Source: Bacteroidales bacterium
Lineage (GTDB): Bacteria; Bacteroidota; Bacteroidia; Bacteroidales; P3
DNA: 60,253 bases
NCBI GenBank assembly: GCA_031257915.1
Contig: JAIRNR010000042.1
Coordinates: forward strand, 1 to 60,253
Direction of reading: 5' to 3'
Numbering within the stretch: position 1 is the first letter of the stretch; each line of letters starts with the position of its first letter. A program made the translations under genes and the position numbers. Positions 25,001-33,597 of the stretch are shown here, piece after piece. Below the pieces are notes generated by a model that saw only the letters and a list, made by a program, of their open reading frames with translations, did not search any database and was not told where the DNA came from.

Positions 25001-26839
25001 GAGCGCAAAGCCAAAGAGTCTATTAGGAGTATCAATGACAACGAAATCGCTGCGCTGAAAAACGCGGACGGCGCACTACATCATCTATTTGGCGCGTTTT
25101 CCGACAAAGGAATTAAAAGCGTAAAAAAGACAATATCCGAAATTCAGAAATATATTGCCGCTATTGAAAATAACGATATATCCCTCGCTCCTGACGGTAC
25201 AACAGAGAAACAGTTTGTCAAGTTAAAAGAAAATAGTGAGGTGGTGTATGCCTTATATAAACGACTGTATGAATTACAGGGGAAAATAAGTGACGCGCAG
25301 ATTCCGTTTTATTCTAATTTATCGGGCGGGCTTAAAATGCTTAAAGCGAGTGCTGAAGCGGCAAAGAAAGCCCTATCGGCAACAGGCGAAGAAAAAGAAA
25401 AGTTAGAAGCAGATTCGCGTACGTATGGGAAGATGGGTGCGGGCGCAATCATTAACTTCGCCAACGAGGCAGCAGACGGCTTCGCGAGAGCGGCTGAATT
25501 TGTTGGAAAATTAGCGGATATTCTCAAGGATGACGGATTAAAAGAAGGTGCTGAAGCCATGAGTGCGGTCGCGCAGAATTTCCAAGCAGCGGCGAAGGGC
25601 GCAGCATCAGGGGGCTGGATAGGTGCTATTGTGGGAGGTGTCATGGATATAATAACGCAATCCATAGAGGCAGGAGCGCAGGCAGCAGCACTAAAGAAGT
25701 TGGTTGTTGCTGAGCATAAAGAATTTATCAGGCAGATAAAACTCGCCAACCTATCACTCAAAGACGCAGATTTTGAGAATATTTTCGGTGTAGATCACTA
25801 CAGGAAAGTAATGCAGGCTGTAATCAATGCGCGGGAAGCATGGGAAGAATATCAGAATTTAATAAAATACGACTATGCTAAAGATCAATCCAACTCAATA
25901 AATTATAACCTTGCAAGCAATAAAAGCTATATGAAAGCATTAAGCAATCAGATAGAAGATAATGTAAAGGGACTACAGGCACTAATAATCAAGACGAAAG
26001 ATTACACCGGGTGGGCTAATTTCTGGGGAAAGCAAGATAAGTACGCTGCTCTCGGCGATGTTGCGCCCGAGATATTCGAGAACGGCGAATTTAATGTTGA
26101 GAAAGCGAAATTATTCCTTGAAACAAACACGCAGATAACCGATGAGCAGCGCAAGCAGATAGAGAACGCTATAGAGATGAAAGAAAAGTACGAAGAGGCA
26201 ATGCAGGCAATTCGGGATGACCTGCAAGATACTTTTGGTAATCTCGGTGCGGGGCTATCGGATGCGATTGTGGACGCTTTCCGTAACGGCACCGACGCCA
26301 TGGAAGCGTTCCGTAAGAGCGGCGAAGAGAGCCTTGAGAAACTCGGACAAAAACTTGTCTATAGCCTCTTTCTCGCAAAAGGATTTGACGCACTAAGCAA
26401 GAAATTGGAAGAGATAACAATGGGCGACGGCACCGACGAGGAGAAGCGTCAAGCATATATTGCCGCTCTGCGGAATTATTTCGGTGGCATGCAAGACACT
26501 ATTGACCAGTCGCAGCAATTTATGGCCGACTATCAGCGCGAAGCAAGAGAGGCAGGATTTAATATATATGAAAGTGATTTGGAAGCAAGCAAGAAAGGTT
26601 TCGCCGCCATGTCGCAAGACAGCGCAAACGAACTTAATGGTCGCTTCACCGCCATTCAAGCACTTACAATCAGCATAAATAATAACGTGCTAATATTAAC
26701 CAATAACAGCAATAATATATTAGATCAATTGATGAGTATTAAGAGGAATACAGCCCGCCTTGACGCTATAGAAAATACGACCGTACTGATACAGCAGGGC
26801 GTGGCTAACATTCAGCGAAACGGATTAAGAATAATATAG
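22085..26839 (+). CDS. Tape measure protein
   Basis: The longest gene in the window encodes 1,584 residues, mostly coiled coil with Lys, Glu and Ala. It has hydrophobic segments near residue 375-400 (TTGALALFAGQ) and 490-513 (IPVFGWIAAAIAAIISVVG), and a Gly/Ala-rich helix GGWIGAIVGGVMDII near 1,178. It is the internal rod that sets tail length and may form a channel in the host membrane. At about 0.15 nm per residue, the tail would be roughly 240 nm (rule of thumb). It follows the chaperones as expected. Confidence 0.93.
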   Translation: METNTSGIWFNVGLDPTSVEQGKYKIISSFKEMAMVFEQQKGSISKVSEALGTMQGYMKNGSIIADETFKQISGIIGSAFEKIHTVITTNKNDVQELERAYNNLKPVMGQKVSLNDKSFDALPKIKAEIEARKNLIKAAEEEEAVLTRIANKYQGAKNQNANAVMSQNVRAELSASTKSRQDTLDYVERESASLDRLSNKFKVFVKDFNAGGDIAAGAISRMGKAIDGEFNKMTTVYDRNSSELARLEQAYKSLSAHISSTGGTKADGRNLMALDKEIIARRNLNKELNAHSERLATIMADYDRYKAKSEQATGSQVTFRTQLMKIKNEMIALENAGKKNTAEYAALADKAQKLKITIDGLNASLRNSTTMKGSFLQGMVSGFTGLSGAMTATTGALALFAGQNEDLQKVMLRVQALMSITMGLSQVQYTLNKNSAFMIGVVNKVKALFAKRTAAAAAAQTGEAAAANAGAVANKGLAASFRAVGHAIKSIPVFGWIAAAIAAIISVVGTFAVKAAKASKDTKAINKSMANNAVSTLAEFEKLSIGWSRIGNNINEQNKFVYKYKEAFDNLGISITNAAEAENLFTSGREAFINSVMVKAKAAAAMELAQEKWKKILKEEVSKYEKLHTIQGQDVRGYTGTTNYWLPKADMTDEEAAKGIESGTVRITSAWKDRQKKIGEVYKLLSLQADEETKSRQDLIDAGIQSASEAEAGSRKELEAEKAVLEQKLSLIKQGSKNYMDTLRQIDAIDEKLIAYMRNGSSEKLTAQKSILERQANRLKINSAEWNKIQKQIEKIDAQLKGNASGHGDQKKLDEIQRKITEERMESRLKEREAEIGIMEDGYKKELAVITLNYDKMIAKNEAYKKEAEKIAKDIAELQWSIANPRARKRGETYDRSAPVELTAEQKEIIESNIRQANNYRAAAETKLLRDLLNENRDYEKQRQKIREDADAAITLLRKNRPNDSADEIKEIERKAKESIRSINDNEIAALKNADGALHHLFGAFSDKGIKSVKKTISEIQKYIAAIENNDISLAPDGTTEKQFVKLKENSEVVYALYKRLYELQGKISDAQIPFYSNLSGGLKMLKASAEAAKKALSATGEEKEKLEADSRTYGKMGAGAIINFANEAADGFARAAEFVGKLADILKDDGLKEGAEAMSAVAQNFQAAAKGAASGGWIGAIVGGVMDIITQSIEAGAQAAALKKLVVAEHKEFIRQIKLANLSLKDADFENIFGVDHYRKVMQAVINAREAWEEYQNLIKYDYAKDQSNSINYNLASNKSYMKALSNQIEDNVKGLQALIIKTKDYTGWANFWGKQDKYAALGDVAPEIFENGEFNVEKAKLFLETNTQITDEQRKQIENAIEMKEKYEEAMQAIRDDLQDTFGNLGAGLSDAIVDAFRNGTDAMEAFRKSGEESLEKLGQKLVYSLFLAKGFDALSKKLEEITMGDGTDEEKRQAYIAALRNYFGGMQDTIDQSQQFMADYQREAREAGFNIYESDLEASKKGFAAMSQDSANELNGRFTAIQALTISINNNVLILTNNSNNILDQLMSIKRNTARLDAIENTTVLIQQGVANIQRNGLRII

Positions 26840-26841
26840 AG

Positions 26842-27846
26842 ATGAACGAAACGTTGCTAAACAGGGCTGCTATCAATGGCGTGGATTGCTACGAGCGATT
26901 CAGGCTGTTTTTTCTCAAGGGGGCTTATCGGGAATGGCTTCGGTTCGGCAGCGCAAAAAAAGTTGATTCCAATGAGTGGTGGGAGTATGACGGCGTATGG
27001 ATAGACACGTCCACGCCTGTGGTTCTTGAGAGTACAGAACTGTCTCTGCCTGCTGCGCTACATGGCGATATTGACATGCTGAATGAGTTTATATTGTATA
27101 TGCGCTCACGAGTGTATCACCATATTAGCGTTACCTTAATACCGGGCAGCGTCCTCATGCAAGAATGTTTTTCATCCCGCATGGTACGCATAAAAGAGAT
27201 TGACAACATAAAAGTATTCAGTGGGCTGATTAAGTTTACGCTTATCATTGCTGATGATACGCCGTATCGGGGATACACGACAACGATAACCACGCAGACA
27301 GACAGCCCTCTGTCTATAGACGGCGTCGGTGTTGCGTCCTACGGTTTAATGCCCATAGGTGATTGGCGCAATCAGTTGTCAACACCCATCGAAATAAGAG
27401 AAAATTCTATCGCTGATTTACTGGGCGTAAACGGATTAGTTTATGGGGTGTCCACGCATGGCGGTAGAGCGACATCTAAAACCAATAAAGAAGCGTCGCT
27501 TATATTTTGGCTTGATAAAAATTTATCAAAAAACTACAACGATAAAACCGGCGGCAACAGAAAAGCGCAGCGATTATTCGAGAAATTTTTCAATGTTTTA
27601 CTTCAGGCAGGTGAACGTAACTTATCCTTTACATGGCAAGGAATCAAGATGGGCGCGTACTGCCGATACAAAGACATGAATATTATTGATTGCGGCGCGG
27701 ATGGATACAATAAGATGAAGTTCAGTGTTACGTTTGACGTCTTGCGCGTGGATTACCTCAATGAGTGGATACTGCGCACGGGGCGATGGAATGATAATGG
27801 ATTTTGGATTGATGATCAACAATGGAGGGATTATTTAACTATATAA
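26842..27846 (+). CDS. Distal tail-like protein
   Basis: The first gene after the tape measure, 334 residues and beta-rich (ATHGGRATSKTNKEASLIFW). Position fits the distal tail protein that starts the baseplate. It begins 3 bases after the tape measure stop. Identification is by order only; no catalytic motif is seen. Confidence 0.6.
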   Translation: MNETLLNRAAINGVDCYERFRLFFLKGAYREWLRFGSAKKVDSNEWWEYDGVWIDTSTPVVLESTELSLPAALHGDIDMLNEFILYMRSRVYHHISVTLIPGSVLMQECFSSRMVRIKEIDNIKVFSGLIKFTLIIADDTPYRGYTTTITTQTDSPLSIDGVGVASYGLMPIGDWRNQLSTPIEIRENSIADLLGVNGLVYGVSTHGGRATSKTNKEASLIFWLDKNLSKNYNDKTGGNRKAQRLFEKFFNVLLQAGERNLSFTWQGIKMGAYCRYKDMNIIDCGADGYNKMKFSVTFDVLRVDYLNEWILRTGRWNDNGFWIDDQQWRDYLTI

Positions 27847-27849
27847 GTC

Positions 27850-29796
27850 ATGATAACAATATATAACATCCTTAATGGTCTTCCGCTGATAGGCGTTCAG
27901 CCACTTGATGACAGCCGCTTTGTGTCGGCTATTAACGAGCCTGACAGATATGAGGTGGATTTTATCACCGATGTTTTTTATAGCAACCTCGGTACGAGGA
28001 TGTCTTTTATCATGATGAGGGGGAAGCGTTATTATGGCTACGCCACGCCACAGATAATAAAGCGACATACCCATTGCTACGAGTGGCGTTGCGTCTTCTA
28101 TGCGCCCATAAAAGCGTTTGACGCTTTTATGGCGCGGGATGTTGACCCGACTACATCAAGCGATAGCAAGATTGTCTTCTCACTCACGGCAAACATCAAA
28201 GGGTTTGCGCAGTTTATCGTCGATAATATAAATTGGAGCATGCCTCAGGACGGACTACAGGCAATACCTTTCACGAGTTGGCACGCGTCGGATGTTGACG
28301 ACGCTAACGAAAAGACGATTGACTTCGACGGCAATACCATCCTTGAAGCCGTACAGATGATTGCCGACGCCTTTGAATTGGAATGGGAGTGCGCTCAGAC
28401 GGAATTACGCTTCTGGAAAATATTGCGCAATGAAAGCGATTCGCTATCGCTTGCTTACGGCAAAGGCAACGGCTTACGCGGCGGGATAGACGTACGCTTT
28501 AATGAAGATTATGCTAATATTTTATTCGTTAAAGGCGGCGACAGGAATATCATCTATGACGCCGACATCAATCCCGACACCACGCTGCTTTTACCTTATG
28601 CGGGATCGGCGCACACCTATAAGAAGCGAAGATTTTACGTTAACAATGACAGGCGTAGCATTAGGCTATTCAATCACCCATACACAGCGGGAACATACCA
28701 GAAAGCGGTGTCGTTCGATGATATATACCCCTCTTGGTATGGCACTGTCAAGGGCACTAACAACGAATTTTCTGTTACCACTACCACGCACTGGCTTAAA
28801 ACAGAATATGCAAGTATGATGGCGAACCCGAGCGGCTTTCACGGCGTGGACGTTAATAATATTCCCGCGAAAATCGGATACGTAGTCGGTGACGGTAGTG
28901 ATTGGGCGTCTTCTACGAATATAATATTATCAATAGATCGCGAGAATGAGAGATTTATCATCAAGGGCGGACAAATAACCCCCGAAGACTTTGTTAACCA
29001 ATTTTATGGAGTCAACGGCGACCGTGCTAAGGTTTATCTTGCTTTCGATAAGGATATATTTATGTATCCATGGGACAACCAATGGAATGTTCGCGTAATC
29101 GGCATAGGCACAGAGACGCACACTAATAACTCCGCATTCTATTTCTGGGACGACGCCATTGATTTCAATCTTCTTGACTATATAATTCCAGGCGAAAACC
29201 TGCGTGTCGTATTCGAGAGTGGCGTCTTAATAGGCAAGGAGTTTGCTATTCGCTATACCCATAATGGCAGGAAGTTCGAGATGGTTAGGCAGACCATAGA
29301 TGACGTACCAATGCCTAACGAGACCTTTAAGCCTGTCGTAGGCGACCGCTACGGTATTTACGGTATGACCATGCCAACGAAATATGTAGAGTTGGCACAG
29401 CAGCGATTATTCGAGCGTGCCTGCGCCGAACTATATGACCGCATATTCAATAAAATAAACATAACGGTAGAGATAGACCCCCTATGGTTTCGCGATTATG
29501 AGGCTGCGCTACCGAACAGGGATGACAGTAAGTTGGTTGTGGGCGGAATGGTGGAGATTATGGATGAGGAATTGAATGCGTACAACGACAACAGGGTCGC
29601 AACAAAGCGTATTGTGTCAATAGAGCGCAACATCAATAATGACAACATTATATCTGTTAATCTGGATGGCAATCGCTCATTTTTACAACAATACAATAAG
29701 GATATAAAAATTTTAAATAACACGGTATCCGCGTCCACGCAGAGAATTTGGGTAAGGATTATGCAGGATAGGGCGATAGCCGAAAACAACAAGTAA
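27850..29796 (+). CDS. Baseplate hub / tail-associated protein
   Basis: The 648-residue protein occupies the second baseplate position. The first 400 residues resemble gp27/Tal-like hub folds (DRYEVDFITDVFYSNLGTR, GNTILEAVQMIADAFELEW, ANILFVKGGDRN). The middle and C-terminal parts are beta-rich, with a helix ELAQQRLFERACAELYDRIF near residue 510 and a VGGMVEIMDEEL segment. It probably forms the tail tip; no peptidase motif is evident. Confidence 0.7.
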   Translation: MITIYNILNGLPLIGVQPLDDSRFVSAINEPDRYEVDFITDVFYSNLGTRMSFIMMRGKRYYGYATPQIIKRHTHCYEWRCVFYAPIKAFDAFMARDVDPTTSSDSKIVFSLTANIKGFAQFIVDNINWSMPQDGLQAIPFTSWHASDVDDANEKTIDFDGNTILEAVQMIADAFELEWECAQTELRFWKILRNESDSLSLAYGKGNGLRGGIDVRFNEDYANILFVKGGDRNIIYDADINPDTTLLLPYAGSAHTYKKRRFYVNNDRRSIRLFNHPYTAGTYQKAVSFDDIYPSWYGTVKGTNNEFSVTTTTHWLKTEYASMMANPSGFHGVDVNNIPAKIGYVVGDGSDWASSTNIILSIDRENERFIIKGGQITPEDFVNQFYGVNGDRAKVYLAFDKDIFMYPWDNQWNVRVIGIGTETHTNNSAFYFWDDAIDFNLLDYIIPGENLRVVFESGVLIGKEFAIRYTHNGRKFEMVRQTIDDVPMPNETFKPVVGDRYGIYGMTMPTKYVELAQQRLFERACAELYDRIFNKINITVEIDPLWFRDYEAALPNRDDSKLVVGGMVEIMDEELNAYNDNRVATKRIVSIERNINNDNIISVNLDGNRSFLQQYNKDIKILNNTVSASTQRIWVRIMQDRAIAENNK

Positions 29797-29798
29797 TT

Positions 29799-30023
29799 AT
29801 GGCATTAGAACAAATAAATAACGGTGACACAGGATTAGACGCCCGCAACAAAATAAATAGCGCACTTGCGTTTATCGGTCTTATTGCGCCCACGCAGATG
29901 ATTGTTGAGTATTACGTAAACGGCAACACCGGGCAAACAGCCGTAGAAATATTTAATATGCTGACAGCAGCGTATGGTTATGGCTACGGCTACGGAACGA
30001 CAGGAATAATAGGCACAATATAA
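29799..30023 (+). CDS. Small tail protein, 74 aa
   Basis: A short protein starting LEQINNGDTGLDARNKINSAL, a pattern seen at the N-terminus of phage tail-fibre proteins that attach to the tail tip, and ending with a Tyr/Gly repeat (YGYGYGYGTTG). It may be a minimal fibre anchor or a remnant of a longer fibre gene. Its stop overlaps the next ATG. Confidence 0.55.
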   Translation: MALEQINNGDTGLDARNKINSALAFIGLIAPTQMIVEYYVNGNTGQTAVEIFNMLTAAYGYGYGYGTTGIIGTI

Positions 30024-30892
30024 TGAAAAAGACAACACTCATACATTCAGCATGGACAGAACCCATGCATAGCAGGTGGCACGTTAGCAACCAAATACAA
30101 GGCAATTTGTGGTTGTTCGCCTTATCCGTACATTACGCTAAGAGCGTCGGTGCTGATATTATTTTGCACACTGATAGTGCAGGCGAAAAGATTTTTGGTG
30201 TTTTACCGTATGATAATATACATATAACTCTTGATAAATTGGACTTGCATTGTCGCTTTTGGGCAGCGGGCAAGATGGTTGCTCACGAAAATTCGCCACT
30301 CGGATATATACACATAGACGGCGACGTCTTTATTAAGACTACGCAGGCATTAGAGGCGATAACCCTCAAAAATGAAGATGTTGTGTTTCAAAGCAGAGAA
30401 TATATTTGTTTTGATAGTAAATATGAAAGCACCTTTTATAAATATAATTTAGATCTTTTGCGCAGACACGTTGACAACGACACCATGCGCCTTATAAAGC
30501 AATACGAAAGTAGGGATAATGCGTACAATACAGGCGTATTTGGCTTCGGAAACGAAAATCTGAAGCGCGAGTTTCTCGGTGGTTATTGGGACACGGCGAA
30601 TAAGTTATGTCGTAACCAGTCGTTCATTGATGAGGTGAATGCCTATCAGGATACCTGCCCTGATATTATCCTCGAACAAATGCACTTGTATTGCCTATGT
30701 AGAAAACACAACGCTAAAACAAAGTCCGTATTTCAGGAGCATGATAATATTTTTGAAAAAGCGAAAGAAATTGGATACACGCATATTATAGGTAAAGAAA
30801 AATACAGCCATATAGACGAGGTAAAAGCAAGACTGCGAGAACTAAATCCACAATTATATAGCAAGGTATCAGATCACATAAAAACGATATAA
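30023..30892 (+). CDS. Glycosyltransferase-like protein (DUF6734-like)
   Basis: The 289-residue protein starts with a Rossmann-like strand and a Trp-rich helix (TTLIHSAWTEPMHSRWHVS), has a strand ADIILHTDSAGEKIF and a DGD motif in GYIHIDGDVFI, as in GT-A glycosyltransferases where DxD binds metal and nucleotide sugar. This resembles DUF6734 proteins. It lies among tail genes, so it may glycosylate a tail protein or the host surface. Activity is inferred from fold-like pattern. Confidence 0.6.
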   Translation: MKKTTLIHSAWTEPMHSRWHVSNQIQGNLWLFALSVHYAKSVGADIILHTDSAGEKIFGVLPYDNIHITLDKLDLHCRFWAAGKMVAHENSPLGYIHIDGDVFIKTTQALEAITLKNEDVVFQSREYICFDSKYESTFYKYNLDLLRRHVDNDTMRLIKQYESRDNAYNTGVFGFGNENLKREFLGGYWDTANKLCRNQSFIDEVNAYQDTCPDIILEQMHLYCLCRKHNAKTKSVFQEHDNIFEKAKEIGYTHIIGKEKYSHIDEVKARLRELNPQLYSKVSDHIKTI

Positions 30893-30896
30893 AAAA

Positions 30897-31793
30897 ATGG
30901 AGCGCAAAATAAAATCAATATCATTCAGAAGCAAGAACGGCGATATGCTGATTCAAGACGCCATCACAGCAACGCAAAAGACGCCATATATGCGAGACCT
31001 GCAATGGGAAAACTTTTTTTATTTCACAGGAGTAGGAGGCATCGATAATCGTTGCGCCCTAAACGTCAAACTAAGAAATATACGCTTATCCGATATACCG
31101 CAAGACTGCTACCTTGCATGGGGTATAAGTCTTCGCAAGAAAGCCAATACGGACGGCAGGCGTGAGCGCGTGCATATATGGGGCGGCAATGGCACTCCTT
31201 TTGGTGACGGATACCCGACAGGGTTATTGCCAATAGATAACACGGTTGCCGGCGGCAGAGAGAAAACATTTATACTTGGAGGCAAACGTGTTTACCGCGT
31301 GGCGACCTATCATCACGCATCCCTTATCGTGCGTGCTTCTCATGATGAGGGAGGGTTTCAATACGTAGATACTTTTCATGGAGGCTCTTTTTATTTTCGT
31401 ACTGCTATAAAGTTGATTACTCTGCCTCGCAGCGATTTAGATTTTCCATCTCTCTGCTACCTGCGCAAAGGCTACAAAAACCCCGACCCGAAGAATGGCA
31501 GTGGCGACCCAGCCCTATGGCAGACACTTACGCCTTTCGGATTATATCTCATCACCGATGTTAAGACAGATAGCAAAACGAGTACCTTATCTTATTATAA
31601 GGTATTAAAGGGATGGGAGTTTTGGGCGCAGTGCGGCATAGACAGCGATTACGACATACGATTAGGCAATTATAAGACATTCTCAATATGGAAAGAGAAT
31701 ATGGAAGTAGATGCGGGTGCTTATGGTGGTAGTAATAGAGACTATTTTAAAAATCGCTTTACATGCTTATCCCACGGGGGTCGCAAAACATAA
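30897..31793 (+). CDS. Hypothetical tail-module protein, 298 aa
   Basis: Not recognised. The protein is rich in aromatic residues, Gly and beta-strand patterns (LIVRASHDEGGFQYVDTFH, WQTLTPFGLYLITDV), as in tail-tip or receptor-binding proteins. It is the last gene of the tail operon before the repeat-containing hairpin and holins, so it is a candidate host-recognition protein. Confidence 0.55.
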   Translation: MERKIKSISFRSKNGDMLIQDAITATQKTPYMRDLQWENFFYFTGVGGIDNRCALNVKLRNIRLSDIPQDCYLAWGISLRKKANTDGRRERVHIWGGNGTPFGDGYPTGLLPIDNTVAGGREKTFILGGKRVYRVATYHHASLIVRASHDEGGFQYVDTFHGGSFYFRTAIKLITLPRSDLDFPSLCYLRKGYKNPDPKNGSGDPALWQTLTPFGLYLITDVKTDSKTSTLSYYKVLKGWEFWAQCGIDSDYDIRLGNYKTFSIWKENMEVDAGAYGGSNRDYFKNRFTCLSHGGRKT

Positions 31794-31853
31794 GAAGCGG
31801 CAGTATAAGAAAATAGAAAATGAATATAGAAGATGAAAAAAGATATATAACAT

Positions 31854-31956
31854 AAGGGGCGTTCTCGTTGGATTGTATATGATGACTTGTTGAGAAGCGT
31901 TTAGTTCTCGTTGGATTGCATATGATGACTTGTTGAGACATGCGCCCCTTTTTTTT
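31854..31956 (+). ncRNA. Hairpin-terminator enclosing two 35-bp direct repeats
   Basis: AAGGGGCG (31854-31861) pairs perfectly with CGCCCCTT (31943-31950), and a run of eight T follows (31949-31956), giving a terminator at the end of the tail operon. The 81-base loop holds two copies of a 35-bp repeat (31861-31895 and 31904-31938) that differ at a single base (T/C), with an 8-base spacer. In the first copy TTCTC can pair with GAGAA. A terminator does not need this, so the element may be a separate structured RNA. No protein frame explains the repeats. Confidence 0.5.
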
Positions 31957-31982
31957 GATAATAAATAAAAAAAATATATATA

Positions 31983-32225
31983 ATGAAACAAAGACTACGC
32001 GACGCGTGGCAACATGCGGTAAGCCACTGGAACTTCGCAAGCGGCACAACGCGATTTATATCACTGTGCTATATTGTTTGTTCTTTATTGGCACTGACAA
32101 TATATAAGTCCGCGTTCTGCCTCGCACTGTGCGCTATGTTCCTGATTGAGGTGCATTACCTGCACCACGAAATAAATAATGCCACCAAAAGCGATAAAAA
32201 ATATAGAAACAAAGATTTATTATGA
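31983..32225 (+). CDS. Small membrane protein, holin-like
   Basis: An 80-residue protein with a charged N-terminus (KQRLRDAWQHAVSHW), two adjoining hydrophobic segments (FISLCYIVCSLLALTIY and SAFCLALCAMFLIEVHYL) and a Lys-rich tail. Size and topology fit a class II holin or an accessory lysis protein. It overlaps the next gene by ATGA, and the endolysin lies downstream. Confidence 0.55.
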   Translation: MKQRLRDAWQHAVSHWNFASGTTRFISLCYIVCSLLALTIYKSAFCLALCAMFLIEVHYLHHEINNATKSDKKYRNKDLL

Positions 32226-32518
32226 AGCAGACAATAATTTATTACATAACGAATATCGCATTCGTGATTGCGGGCATTACAACTCGATTACTTTCTTATT
32301 GGCAAAAGGGAAAGTTAGATAAAAAGAAAGCAGCCACAGAACTGTTCAGTGGGGTGGGCTTATTCGTAGTCGCAATGATAATCTGCGAGTATTTTTCGCT
32401 TAATAGCATTTGGTCATGTGGGGTATCATACGTTTTAGGTTACGCAGGCAAAAGCGTCTTTGATTTAATTATAAATCTCGGAAAAGAAATATTAAGACGC
32501 AAAGCGGAAATAAAATAG
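32222..32518 (+). CDS. Phage holin-like protein
   Basis: A 98-residue membrane protein with hydrophobic segments at about 8-25 (ITNIAFVIAGITTRLL), 44-60 (VGLFVVAMIICEYF) and 66-83, and a basic C-terminus. It would form membrane lesions that release the endolysin. The 19 bases ending one base past its stop codon (32501-32519) are repeated directly afterwards at 32522-32540, a recent 21-bp-period duplication. Confidence 0.65.
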   Translation: MKQTIIYYITNIAFVIAGITTRLLSYWQKGKLDKKKAATELFSGVGLFVVAMIICEYFSLNSIWSCGVSYVLGYAGKSVFDLIINLGKEILRRKAEIK

Positions 32519-32588
32519 GGTAAAGCGGAAATAAAATAGGATAAAGAAATCTTAAAAAAGAAGATAGATAAAACAAACTAATTATATT

Positions 32589-32921
32589 ATGGATAATAAA
32601 AAGAAGAAAAAAGTACGGGTAAGAACAGGCGATGTCGTCTGTGTTGAATGGATTGATAGTTCGTTTGAAGGTGGCGGATGGCAGTCAATTAGAGAAGTCA
32701 ATATTGATATTTTGGCGATACGTAGTTATGGCGTTGTGGTTGATATAGATGATAGATTTATTGCCTTGTCGGCAAACTATGGCTATGACGATATGACTGA
32801 ATACACACAAGTTAATAGTATAATGGCAATTCCAAATATAAGTATTAAGACAATTACGCATTATTCAAAATCACCATTACAGGGAATAAAAAATAAAAAA
32901 GAAAAAACTCTAACACTATAA
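32589..32921 (+). CDS. Hypothetical phage protein, 110 aa
   Basis: Not recognised. It has a Lys-rich N-terminus, then strands (GDVVCVEWIDSSFEGGGW, SYGVVVDIDDRFIALSANYG) that suggest a small SH3-like beta barrel, and a Lys-rich C-terminus. It lies between holin and endolysin genes, but no lysis motif is seen. Base composition is more AT-rich than its neighbours. Confidence 0.55.
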   Translation: MDNKKKKKVRVRTGDVVCVEWIDSSFEGGGWQSIREVNIDILAIRSYGVVVDIDDRFIALSANYGYDDMTEYTQVNSIMAIPNISIKTITHYSKSPLQGIKNKKEKTLTL

Positions 32922-32945
32922 AAAGACAATAATAATAACAGTACC

Positions 32946-33386
32946 ATGAAAATAAGTGAAAAAGGTATCCGCCTAATCAAAAATTTCGAGGGCTGCAAGT
33001 TGCAAGCCTATAAGGACAGTGCGGGAGTTCCTACGATTGGGTACGGAACAATAGTATATCACGACACCGATAAGCGCGTCGCGATGGGCGACACTATCAC
33101 GCAAGAGCGGGCGGAATACGAATTGTCGCAGTATCTACACGAAATGCAGAAACGTCTGCCGCCCGTAAACAAATTAAAACAAAATCAGTACGACGCCGTT
33201 TGTTCTTTCTGCTACAATCTCGGTATCGCGAATTTCAAGTCTTCGACACTTTATAAAAGGATACAGAAAGACCCAAATGACGCAACAATACGCGATGAGT
33301 TTATGAAGTGGGTCAACGCCGGCGGGAAGAAAATACAGGGATTAGTTAACAGGCGTAAGGCAGAAGTGGACGTTTATTTTGGTTGA
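32946..33386 (+). CDS. Endolysin, GH24 lysozyme
   Basis: The 146-residue protein has the T4-lysozyme catalytic spacing: Glu15, then Asp24 eight residues later and Thr30 five residues further, followed by IGYGT. The helical C-terminal lobe contains QYDAVCSFCYNLGIANF. It cleaves the glycan of peptidoglycan at the end of infection. No signal peptide is present, so it depends on a holin such as the upstream membrane proteins. Confidence 0.93.
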   Translation: MKISEKGIRLIKNFEGCKLQAYKDSAGVPTIGYGTIVYHDTDKRVAMGDTITQERAEYELSQYLHEMQKRLPPVNKLKQNQYDAVCSFCYNLGIANFKSSTLYKRIQKDPNDATIRDEFMKWVNAGGKKIQGLVNRRKAEVDVYFG

Positions 33387-33390
33387 ATGC

Positions 33391-33597
33391 ATGAAGTATT
33401 ATAGTGACCCTAATCAACTCCACAGTCGCTACGGTGTGTCGTGGCGGGGTTTTGTGATTGGCTTTGCAAGTATGAACGGCTTACTTGATTGGCGTAAATC
33501 TCATAGTATAAACACCGCATTGCAGAGAGTGAGTGTTGATGAGGTGTACGAAGAAGCGATGCTATATATAAATTTAGAAAGAGATGAGACAACTTGA
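33391..33597 (+). CDS. Hypothetical small protein, 68 aa
   Basis: Not recognised. I choose the ATG at 33391 (MKYYSDP) over a TTG at 33379 that overlaps the lysozyme. It overlaps the VRR-NUC gene by 14 bases. The protein is mixed, with helix VDEVYEEAMLYINLER at the end. Confidence 0.5.
   Translation: MKYYSDPNQLHSRYGVSWRGFVIGFASMNGLLDWRKSHSINTALQRVSVDEVYEEAMLYINLERDETT

Noticed and set aside
31861-31938. CRISPR array
   Set aside because: Only two repeats with an 8-base gap, no spacer-sized sequence and no cas genes nearby.
31759-32049. Minus-strand reading frames through the repeat element
   Set aside because: They overlap the end of the tail gene and the start of the holin gene, and read the DNA repeats as low-quality hydrophobic peptides; not credible genes.
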